5,314 bases of DNA from Candidatus Parvarchaeota archaeon (lineage in GTDB: Archaea; Micrarchaeota; Micrarchaeia; Anstonellales; VGKX01). The stretch spans positions 1 to 5,314 of the forward strand of contig VGKX01000081.1 of assembly GCA_016866895.1 (NCBI GenBank), given 5' to 3'. This document shows, one piece after another, positions 1 to 5,121 of the stretch; within the stretch, counting starts at the first letter, position 1, and the number at the start of each line of letters is the position of its first letter. The notes under the pieces are model-generated. The model was not told where the DNA came from and did not search any database. It saw only the letters and a list, made by a program, of their open reading frames with translations. Position numbers and translations under genes: made by a program.

Positions 1-593
1 TTGCCCTGATAATTGTATTCCTGCTCTTGCTTGCAATCACGGTTCTTGAATACTACAGGCGCGCCATTTCCTACGAGGCTGCACGGGTGTTAATAGAGGC
101 GCTTTCTGTCACACTGACTTTGACGGTTCTTTTTTCGGCATTTTTGTCCCTTGAGGCAACACGAAAAAACAGCGTGGCGTCAAGCGAGCTTGCAGTCAAG
201 CCTTCCATAGTCTGGAATTTTAGGCAGGCCGAAGGCGGGCTTTTCCTGGACATTGAAAACCATAAAAACGATGCGTTTGACTTTAGGATGCACATGGAAG
301 CTGACGGGGAAAAAGCCACTGTCAGAGAGCGGCACCTTGAAATATCCGCCCTTGGAAACAAAAGGGTGTACTCTGTTGAGATGGGGGAATTTTTCAAAAA
401 ATTCCAGGCAGGGCAGAGATTTATGCTTGGCATAAGCGAGTCTTACGTATCGACTTTGGGCGGCCGATACCATTACACTTACCACAAGGAGATGGGAGTT
501 GGCAAGGGCGGCAAAATACTTTTTTCGCAGCGGAGGATAGCTTCCGCAAAATTGCCGTGGCTTGAAAAGCCAATCAAATTCAATGACGATTAG
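1..593 (+). CDS. Two-helix membrane-anchored protein of unknown function, 5' end missing
   Basis: The reading frame is open to the left edge (first whole codon at position 3) and ends with TAG at 591-593, so only the last 196 residues are visible. A TTG at position 27 could be called as a start, but the codons before it encode a strongly hydrophobic stretch (ALIIVFLL) that continues one transmembrane helix, so the gene almost certainly begins upstream. Visible order: helix 1 at about residues 1-15, ending in the basic cap EYYRR; helix 2 at about 29-50 (ALSVTLTLTVLFSAFLSL); then about 140 soluble residues. The soluble part starts with a 'KPSIVWNF...GLFLDIENH' pattern. This resembles the beta-sandwich-like domains that follow two helices in many small archaeal and bacterial membrane proteins, but that is a pattern impression, not a family assignment. 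No catalytic motif is visible. It ends 67 bases before the antiporter, which has its own promoter, so a functional link is not shown. Confidence 0.75.
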   Translation, partial: ALIIVFLLLLAITVLEYYRRAISYEAARVLIEALSVTLTLTVLFSAFLSLEATRKNSVASSELAVKPSIVWNFRQAEGGLFLDIENHKNDAFDFRMHMEADGEKATVRERHLEISALGNKRVYSVEMGEFFKKFQAGQRFMLGISESYVSTLGGRYHYTYHKEMGVGKGGKILFSQRRIASAKLPWLEKPIKFNDD

Positions 594-620
594 TTGCTGG
601 AAGCAGCCTCGTCAGGATTG

Positions 621-660
621 CCAAGAATTGATTATAATCCTTTGCGCAGCAAATGACATT
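621..660 (+). promoter_or_regulatory. TATA/BRE-like promoter of the antiporter gene, leaderless geometry
   Basis: A purine-rich BRE-like stretch (CCAAGAA, 621-627) is followed directly by TTGATTATAAT (628-638). The TATA centre near 634 lies 27 bases before the ATG at 661. In archaea transcription starts about 25-27 bases after the TATA centre, so the message would begin at or next to the start codon. No Shine-Dalgarno-like sequence lies before 661, which agrees with leaderless translation. The site is seen in the sequence; its activity is inferred. Confidence 0.5.
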
Positions 661-2037
661 ATGAGAAGCGAAATTGCCAAGATTGTCACCAGAGGCAAGG
701 CCTGGGGAGGATTCCTGGTCATATTGCTTGGGCTGCTTTTGCTTGCAATGGTTCTGGGGGCGGCTTTTTTCGGGCACCTCAACGAGGACAAGCGGATCTG
801 GGTTGAAATTTCCCTTCTGCTTTTGGTGTCCCTGGTGGCTGAAAGGATTATACAGCAGTGGAAGCAGCCGTTTGTCATGGTGCTTTTGCTTCTTGGTATC
901 ATTATATCCCCCTACACGCTAAGCGTTGCCTGGCCTGCCGCCATGGGCGCCCTGACGACCCTGGCAGGGGCTGTTGGGATGGTGCTGCCGGCAACAGGCG
1001 TACCTGAAGTCGTTGTTGGGAGCGAGATAATCAAGGCATTTGCGAACATCGGCGTGATTGTGCTTCTTTTCCGCATAGGGTTGCACAGCGAGATTGACAA
1101 GGTATTCAACCTCAAAAACCTGTTGGTGGCGGTAGGGGGCGTGGCGCTTCCGTTTGCAGCCGGGTTCTTTTTCGCGCAGGCTACCGGAGGGGGGTTTGCA
1201 TTTTCGCTTTTTGTGGGCGCCGCACTGACCGCGACCTCGGTGGGAATCACAGTAGCAGTGCTTGAGGAGATGAAGGTTGTGGACAGGCCTTTTGCCCAAA
1301 TTATCCTAGGGGCTGCTGTCATTGACGACATACTTGCATTGATTGTGCTTGGACTTGTAAGCTCGGCTCCGGAAAGCATATCTGCGGATGCCTTGCCGCA
1401 AGTGGCGCAGATGGTAGGAGTTGCCCTTGCGTTTGTTGTATGCGGGCTTGGGCTTGGAAGGCTTTTTGTTGAAAGGTTTTTCAGCTTTGAGGAGCAGGAG
1501 CTTTCCAAAAGGACGCTGTCTGGGCTGCTTGCAGTGCTTTTTTTCTACTCATTTGCTTCCGAAGCCCTTGGACTTTCTGCGATTATCGGCGCGTTCATTG
1601 CCGGGCTTGTGATAAGCCACTCCCCGCTTTCAGGCAAGCTCAACAGGGCGCTGTTCCCGATAGACGTTCTTTTCACCCCGATATTTTTCATTTCCATTGG
1701 CATGTTTGTGGATGTATGGAAAATACCCGGGGTGCTGTTCCCAGTCCTGGCGCTTAGCGCCATTGCGGTGCTTACAAAAATAATCGGCTGCGGCATGCCC
1801 GCGCTTCTTGCAGGCTTGAAGCCAAAACAAGCACTGGTGGTTGGGTGGGGAATGGTGCCAAGGGGAGAAATAGCCCTTATCATAGCCTTGCTTGGAATAA
1901 CCCTGCTTGACCAATCAGGAAAGCCGGTGCTGGATGTCACCCAATACACGATTATTGCCTCAATGGCATTCCTGACCACGGTTGTTGTGCCGCCCGGGCT
2001 GCACGCGCTGGTTGGATTGGAGCACAGCAAAGCTTGA
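661..2037 (+). CDS. CPA2-type Na+(K+)/H+ antiporter, Kef/NapA-like membrane domain
   Basis: Cytoplasmic-membrane antiporter of 458 residues, predicted to exchange monovalent cations for protons and so help set internal pH and Na+/K+ levels. About 12-14 hydrophobic segments span the whole protein. Recognisable CPA2 landmarks in order: a QP-containing second repeat helix with LGIIISP (69-84), LFRIGLHSEID (136-146), TATSVGIT (190-197, the unwound-helix type motif), VIDD (220-223, the paired aspartates that bind ion and proton), GAFIAGLVIS (310-319), FFISIGMFVD (342-351) and MVPRGEIALIIA (398-409, with basic R401). One extra helix (about 16-38) precedes the usual first helix. There is no C-terminal RCK/TrkA-N or USP domain; the protein ends right after the last helix, so gating by nucleotides is unlikely. 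The ATG at 661 is preferred over an in-frame ATG at 562, because the latter overlaps the preceding gene and would add 33 unrelated residues, and because a TATA-like box fits 661. Ion specificity cannot be read from sequence alone. Confidence 0.9.
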   Translation: MRSEIAKIVTRGKAWGGFLVILLGLLLLAMVLGAAFFGHLNEDKRIWVEISLLLLVSLVAERIIQQWKQPFVMVLLLLGIIISPYTLSVAWPAAMGALTTLAGAVGMVLPATGVPEVVVGSEIIKAFANIGVIVLLFRIGLHSEIDKVFNLKNLLVAVGGVALPFAAGFFFAQATGGGFAFSLFVGAALTATSVGITVAVLEEMKVVDRPFAQIILGAAVIDDILALIVLGLVSSAPESISADALPQVAQMVGVALAFVVCGLGLGRLFVERFFSFEEQELSKRTLSGLLAVLFFYSFASEALGLSAIIGAFIAGLVISHSPLSGKLNRALFPIDVLFTPIFFISIGMFVDVWKIPGVLFPVLALSAIAVLTKIIGCGMPALLAGLKPKQALVVGWGMVPRGEIALIIALLGITLLDQSGKPVLDVTQYTIIASMAFLTTVVVPPGLHALVGLEHSKA

Positions 2038-2121
2038 ACTGCCCGCGCATGATTCGCAACTGGGGCCACCCGAAGCTTTAGCAGCTGGTTTCCAGTGCCT
2101 AAGCAACTAATTCCAGGCTGC

Positions 2122-2156
2122 AAAAACAAGATCCGTATTGTCTGGCTTTTCAGACA
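2122..2156 (-). terminator. Possible terminator of the squalene synthase-like gene
   Basis: Read on the minus strand just past the TAG at 2165, there is a perfect 6-bp inverted repeat (TGTCTG / CAGACA, 2139-2144 and 2151-2156) with a 6-base loop, then about 12 bases further on a run of five T (2122-2126). Archaeal RNA polymerase stops mainly at T-tracts, and the hairpin may or may not contribute. The rest of the 127-base convergent spacer (2038-2164) shows only a weak 4-bp hairpin at 2085-2095 and no T-tract on the plus strand for the antiporter. Confidence 0.3.
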
Positions 2157-2164
2157 GGGTTGTG

Positions 2165-3169
2165 CTAGCTTCCGTAGGCCTCAAGCCTTGCCTTTGCAAT
2201 GAGGACTGCCACGCGCTGGCGCCCTATTTTTACAGGCTTGTCTGAAAAAAACAGGTCCGCGTTTTGCTCCACTGCCCCAAGAGTCTCAATTGCCATGTAG
2301 AAGTTGACAAGGGCAAACATCTTGTAGCCCCTGAACTGCGCTGGCATGCTGTCAATGTATTTTCTCGAGTTGGCAACGTGCGACCGCGCATCTTTGACCA
2401 TTTCGCAAAGTGCCTTGAGCGAAAAGCTGCGGTTTTTTGAAAGAAGGAGCTCTTCATCGCGATGATGCGCAAGCAGCTGCCTTGGCCAGAAGTATCTGCC
2501 TCCAAGAACATCCTGCCGGAAGTCCCGGATGATGTTGACTTTCTGCAAAAGCAGGCCAAAATCCCTGCAAGTTGCCCTCAGCGCGCTTTTTTTGCCCTCC
2601 TCGACAACTCCCTGGCAGATAATGTCCGTCAAAAACCCGCCAACTGTGCCTGCAACGCAGTAGGAGTATTCGTCAAGGTCCTCAAACGACATGATTTTTT
2701 TTGTCAGGTATTTTTTCATGCCATCGTTCATCTGCTTGAACCATTTGTGCTGCGAGAGTATGAATGGCTTGTCAAACTTTGTGATTGCAACATAGACTTT
2801 GTAGAGGTTTGAAACCAGCTTTCCGTATGCGACGTGCGAGATGTGGGCCGAGGAGCGGGAGATTATGTTTGCAAGCCTTGCCTTGATTTTGACCTTTTCA
2901 AGCGAATGGCTGTCAAATGAATCCGCAGAGATAAGCTCAATCCACTCGTCCATGAGGATTTTTTTAAGCTCGAGGGGGATTGGGGAGTCCTCAAGCGTGT
3001 CAAGCACGCGGGCTACTATGTAGCCCACAGTCACCTTGTCCCGAAGCTCGTGCTCAAGCATGGGGATTGTCAGGGCAAAGGAGCGCGAGACTTCAAACAG
3101 TGCGTCCCTGCAGTATGCAACAGCAAGCTCCTGCTCGCCTTTGTATGCGTATTTGTAATCTTTGACCAT
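2165..3169 (-). CDS. Squalene synthase-like protein (squalene/phytoene synthase family)
   Basis: Predicted head-to-head condensing enzyme that joins two farnesyl-type diphosphates through a presqualene-type intermediate; 334 residues from ATG 3169. Family blocks in order: VSRSFALTIP (27-36), first Asp-rich motif DTLED (57-61), Y168 followed by VAGTVGG (172-178), LQKVNIIRD (208-216) with second acidic motif D216...D220, GGRYFWP (223-229), YMAIETLG (291-298) and PVKIGRQ (312-318). The NIIRD and R-x-FWP blocks and the KI-G/R tail are typical of squalene synthases; phytoene synthases usually carry N-x-x-RD with GR-x-Y-x-P. Unusual points: the second motif reads DFRQD where squalene synthases normally have DxxED, so a glutamate is replaced by Q219, and the eukaryotic C-terminal membrane anchor is absent, as in other prokaryotic members. 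An in-frame GTG at 3178 would add three residues. ATG 3169 is preferred because a GTGA element precedes it. Product (squalene, dehydrosqualene or phytoene-like) is inferred. It converges with the antiporter and diverges from purH. Confidence 0.88.
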   Translation of the reverse strand: MVKDYKYAYKGEQELAVAYCRDALFEVSRSFALTIPMLEHELRDKVTVGYIVARVLDTLEDSPIPLELKKILMDEWIELISADSFDSHSLEKVKIKARLANIISRSSAHISHVAYGKLVSNLYKVYVAITKFDKPFILSQHKWFKQMNDGMKKYLTKKIMSFEDLDEYSYCVAGTVGGFLTDIICQGVVEEGKKSALRATCRDFGLLLQKVNIIRDFRQDVLGGRYFWPRQLLAHHRDEELLLSKNRSFSLKALCEMVKDARSHVANSRKYIDSMPAQFRGYKMFALVNFYMAIETLGAVEQNADLFFSDKPVKIGRQRVAVLIAKARLEAYGS

Positions 3170-3174
3170 GAGTT

Positions 3175-3178
3175 TCAC
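3175..3178 (-). promoter_or_regulatory. Weak Shine-Dalgarno-like GTGA deciding the start at 3169
   Basis: On the minus strand GTGA (3178 down to 3175) stands five bases before the ATG at 3169-3167. It matches four bases of the archaeal GGTGA Shine-Dalgarno core. The alternative start is the GTG contained in this same element; nothing resembling a ribosome binding site precedes that GTG, and in-frame stop codons (TAATAA) lie just upstream of it. The match is short, so the choice is tentative. Confidence 0.35.
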
Positions 3179-3196
3179 GCATTATTAGTCGCTGCG

Positions 3197-3221
3197 GCCT
3201 GCCCTGGATTTGCCTGCCCTG
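3197..3221. repeat. Perfect 10-bp direct repeat upstream of the squalene synthase-like gene
   Basis: GCCTGCCCTG occurs at 3197-3206 and again at 3212-3221, separated by GATTT, giving a 15-base period. On the minus strand it reads CAGGGCAGGC twice, about 28-52 bases before the ATG at 3169. The position suits tandem regulator half-sites or an element in the mRNA leader, but a chance duplication in a short spacer cannot be excluded. Confidence 0.5.
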
Positions 3222-3249
3222 TGCCACGGTGCTGCCAAAGACCGCGGGG

Positions 3250-3300
3250 GCCAAAAACTGCAAAAACCATCATTTGTTTTTGCATTTTTTGCTTTTTGGC
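3250..3300. repeat. 51-bp nested palindrome in the divergent control region
   Basis: The inner arms TGCAAAAAC (3259-3267) and GTTTTTGCA (3276-3284) are perfect 9-bp reverse complements around an 8-base spacer. The outer arms GCCAAAAA (3250-3257) and TTTTTGGC (3293-3300) are perfect 8-bp reverse complements. One base separates the arms on the left and eight on the right. It lies about 69 bases before the purH start and about 80 bases before the squalene synthase-like start. It could be an operator, a hairpin in the minus-strand leader, or a T-tract insulating terminator; the sequence does not decide. Confidence 0.6.
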
Positions 3301-3304
3301 TGGG

Positions 3305-3317
3305 AATGAATAAAAAG
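3305..3317 (-). promoter_or_regulatory. Possible TATA-like promoter of the squalene synthase-like gene
   Basis: On the minus strand 3317-3305 reads CTTTTTATTCATT, the only clear TATA-like block between this gene and purH in that direction that is not the palindrome itself. If used, transcription would begin near 3286 and produce a leader of roughly 115 bases containing most of the inner palindrome and both direct repeats. The GC-rich sequence nearer to the gene shows no TATA element at leaderless distance. Weak, position-based evidence. Confidence 0.25.
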
Positions 3318-3334
3318 ATGATACAACAGTGGTG

Positions 3335-3368
3335 TTTTTATTTTAATTGAGGCAAATAGATACAATAT
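3335..3368 (+). promoter_or_regulatory. TATA-like promoter of purH, leaderless geometry
   Basis: A T/A-rich block TTTTTATTTTAATTG (about 3335-3348) is centred near 3342, 27 bases before the ATG at 3369. No Shine-Dalgarno-like sequence stands before that ATG. The spacing therefore supports a leaderless message beginning at 3369 and supports the extended N-terminus of the protein. A second A/T-rich block at 3358-3370 (AGATACAATATAT) would place the start of transcription inside the gene and is less likely to be the promoter. Confidence 0.45.
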
Positions 3369-5030
3369 ATGTGTCCTAGCACAAATAATCCCCTTAGCCT
3401 GGGGACTGGAGCCAAGAATGGCCCTGGTTCGCCTGATGCAGATTCTGGCACAAAGGCTGCGAAAGCGACTGGTTGTAGAATAAAAAGAGCATTGATTTCT
3501 GTTTTTGACAAGAGAGGGGCGGTAGAATTTGCCTCGGGGCTTGCAAGGCTTGGGGTTGAGATTGTCTCAAGCGGAGGCACTGCAAGACAGCTTTTGCAGG
3601 CCGGGATACGCGCAGTTGAAGTCTCAAGCCTTACTGGCTGGCCAGAGATGTTTGAAGGCAGGGTAAAGACAATGCACCCGAAAATCCACGGCGGGATTCT
3701 TTACAGGAGAGGCGTGGAGAATGATGAGGCCCAGGCGCAAAAAAACCTCATACCGCAAATCGACCTGGTCGCAGTAAACCTCTACCCATTTGAGCAGGTG
3801 ACTGGAAAGCAGGACGTTTCAATTGATGTTGCACTTGAAAACATTGACATAGGCGGACCGGCGCTTTTGCGGGCTGGCGCAAAAAACCACAAGGACGTGG
3901 TTGTCGCAGTCGACCCGCGTGACTACCCAGGCATCCTGGAGCAGCTTGAAAAAAACGGGGATGTGGGCGCGCAAATGAGGGCAGAGCTTGCGATAAAGGC
4001 GTTTGAGAGGACAAGCTCTTATGATGCGGCCATTTGCAGGTATCTTTCAGGGCTAAGCGACACCGACATGTACCCGGACTTTCTTGAAATGCGCTTTGCA
4101 AGAGCCTACCCGCTTCGCTATGGCGAAAACCCAAGCCAGAAGGCTGCTGCTTATCGGATACTTGGCATGACAAGCATCTTTGACTCCAAGATACATGCAG
4201 GAAGCAAGGCCATGTCATACAACAACTTTTTGGACGCGGACTCGGCTTTTGGGCTAATCAGGGAGTTCAAGGATGAGATTGCAACCGTGATTCTCAAGCA
4301 CAACAACCCGTGCGGCGGGGCGTGCGCAGAAACTCTTGAGGAAAGCTATGTCAAGGCACATGCTTGTGACCCTGAATCTGCATTTGGCGGCGTGATTGCC
4401 TTTTCAAGAAAGGTGGATGCAAAGACTGCCGCCGCAATTGGCTCAAAATACATTGAAGTTGTCCTTGCGCCGGGGTATGAAGCCGAGGCAGTTGAAATCC
4501 TCAAGCAAAAGGAGAGCAGGAGAATAATGGATGTTTCCAACATCTGGGACATGAGCACGCAGAGGGCCGTAAACTTCAGATACATAACAGGTGGGATGCT
4601 CTACCAGGGCCGCGACCCTGGCATATATGACAAGGCTGCGGCAAAAGTAGTCACTTCAAAAAAGCCAACTGACGCACAGCTTGAGGATGCTTATTTTGCA
4701 ACCAAATTTGCCAAGCACACAAAATCAAACGCAATATCCATTGCAAAAGACCTGCAGCTTGTTGGAAACGGGGCAGGGCAGATGAGCAGGGTGGATTCGT
4801 GCAGCATCGCGGTAGAAAAGGCAAGGCGCTTTGGCTTTGAGCTGGATGGCACGACTGCCGCCTCCGACGCGTTTTTCCCTTTCAGGGACGCAGTGGATGC
4901 GCTTGCAAAAGCCGGGGTCGGCTGCATTGTCCAGCCAGGCGGCTCTGTGCGCGACACTGAAGTGATTGCGGCTGCTGAAGAATATGGGATTGCAATGATA
5001 CTGACAGGCAGGCGGCACTTCAAGCACTAG
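3369..5030 (+). CDS. purH: Bifunctional AICAR transformylase / IMP cyclohydrolase
   Basis: Cytosolic enzyme for the last two steps of de novo IMP synthesis: formylation of AICAR with 10-formyltetrahydrofolate, then ring closure to IMP. 553 residues. The cyclohydrolase (MGS-like) domain covers about 38-185: KRALISVFDKRG (39-50), SSGGTA (67-72), GRVKTMHPKIHGG (97-109), NLYPFE (137-142), ENIDIGGPALLRAGAKNH (157-174). The transformylase domain follows: LRYGENPSQKAA (249-260), the catalytic Lys-His pair in ILKHNNPCG (308-316), DPESAFGG (334-341), KSNAISIAKD (452-461), GAGQMSRVDS (468-477), FFPF (502-505), QPGGSVRD (522-529) and the canonical end TGRRHFKH. Both active sites appear intact. The first 36 residues are a Gly/Ser/Asn/Ala-rich extension not usual in the family, which normally starts a few residues before the KRALISV block; no ATG or GTG exists in frame between 3369 and that block. 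Fused PurH is standard in bacteria, whereas many archaea use PurP and PurO, so ancient transfer from bacteria is plausible but unproven here. Confidence 0.97.
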   Translation: MCPSTNNPLSLGTGAKNGPGSPDADSGTKAAKATGCRIKRALISVFDKRGAVEFASGLARLGVEIVSSGGTARQLLQAGIRAVEVSSLTGWPEMFEGRVKTMHPKIHGGILYRRGVENDEAQAQKNLIPQIDLVAVNLYPFEQVTGKQDVSIDVALENIDIGGPALLRAGAKNHKDVVVAVDPRDYPGILEQLEKNGDVGAQMRAELAIKAFERTSSYDAAICRYLSGLSDTDMYPDFLEMRFARAYPLRYGENPSQKAAAYRILGMTSIFDSKIHAGSKAMSYNNFLDADSAFGLIREFKDEIATVILKHNNPCGGACAETLEESYVKAHACDPESAFGGVIAFSRKVDAKTAAAIGSKYIEVVLAPGYEAEAVEILKQKESRRIMDVSNIWDMSTQRAVNFRYITGGMLYQGRDPGIYDKAAAKVVTSKKPTDAQLEDAYFATKFAKHTKSNAISIAKDLQLVGNGAGQMSRVDSCSIAVEKARRFGFELDGTTAASDAFFPFRDAVDALAKAGVGCIVQPGGSVRDTEVIAAAEEYGIAMILTGRRHFKH

Positions 5031-5048
5031 AGCCTGGAGCGTCTAATG

Positions 5049-5088
5049 CCTGAAAACAGGATTCGGGACAAGCTTATAAAGTCTTTTT
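5049..5088 (+). terminator. Possible weak terminator after purH
   Basis: Eighteen bases after the purH stop there is a 4-bp hairpin CCTG-AAAA-CAGG (5049-5060), and a run of five T follows at 5084-5088. The T-run could serve as an archaeal termination site for purH, but the hairpin is short and the T-run lies between two TATA-like elements of the next gene, so it may simply be promoter sequence. Confidence 0.2.
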
Positions 5089-5112
5089 GTTATAAATAAG
5101 TGTAATAAGTGA
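5072..5112 (+). promoter_or_regulatory. Tandem TATA-like elements before the exported-protein gene
   Basis: Two good archaeal TATA-like sequences occur in a row: GCTTATAAA (5072-5080) and TTATAAATA (5090-5098). The second is centred 28 bases before the ATG at 5122, so it would give a leaderless message. The first would start transcription near 5101-5104 and give a leader of about 20 bases that contains GTGAG (5109-5113), a Shine-Dalgarno-like element nine bases from the ATG. Either or both may be used. Confidence 0.5.
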
Positions 5113-5121
5113 GTTGTAGCC

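Noticed and set aside
27..29. TTG as the true start of the first gene
   Set aside because: The frame is open to the window edge and the preceding codons encode part of the same hydrophobic helix, so the gene is more likely truncated by the window.
562..660. Alternative upstream ATG extending the antiporter by 33 residues
   Set aside because: It would overlap the preceding gene, add a non-membrane sequence unlike the family, and ignore a TATA-like element placed correctly for 661.
912..1508. Long minus-strand open frame inside the antiporter gene
   Set aside because: Its translation is Thr/Ser/Pro/Ala-rich with no domain pattern; it is the antisense shadow of a hydrophobic protein.
2085..2095. 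CTGG-TTT-CCAG hairpin after the antiporter as a terminator
   Set aside because: Only a 4-bp stem with a 3-base loop and no T-tract after it on the plus strand.
1545..2129. Second long minus-strand open frame over the antiporter 3' end
   Set aside because: Low-information translation, and it overlaps clear antiporter motifs on the plus strand; no start signal is visible.
2462..2812. Plus-strand open frame inside the squalene synthase-like gene
   Set aside because: It is opposite the most conserved motifs of the enzyme and has no recognisable pattern.
2165..3169. Assignment as phytoene synthase (CrtB)
   Set aside because: The NIIRD, R-x-FWP and PVKIG blocks match squalene synthases better, and no carotenoid gene is nearby; product remains unproven.
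3358..3370. A/T-rich AGATACAATATAT as the purH TATA box
   Set aside because: It would start transcription about 20 bases inside the gene, where no ATG or GTG start exists before the conserved domain.
3748..4218. Minus-strand open frame within purH
   Set aside because: Biased, Cys/Pro/Gln-rich composition opposite conserved purH motifs; antisense shadow.
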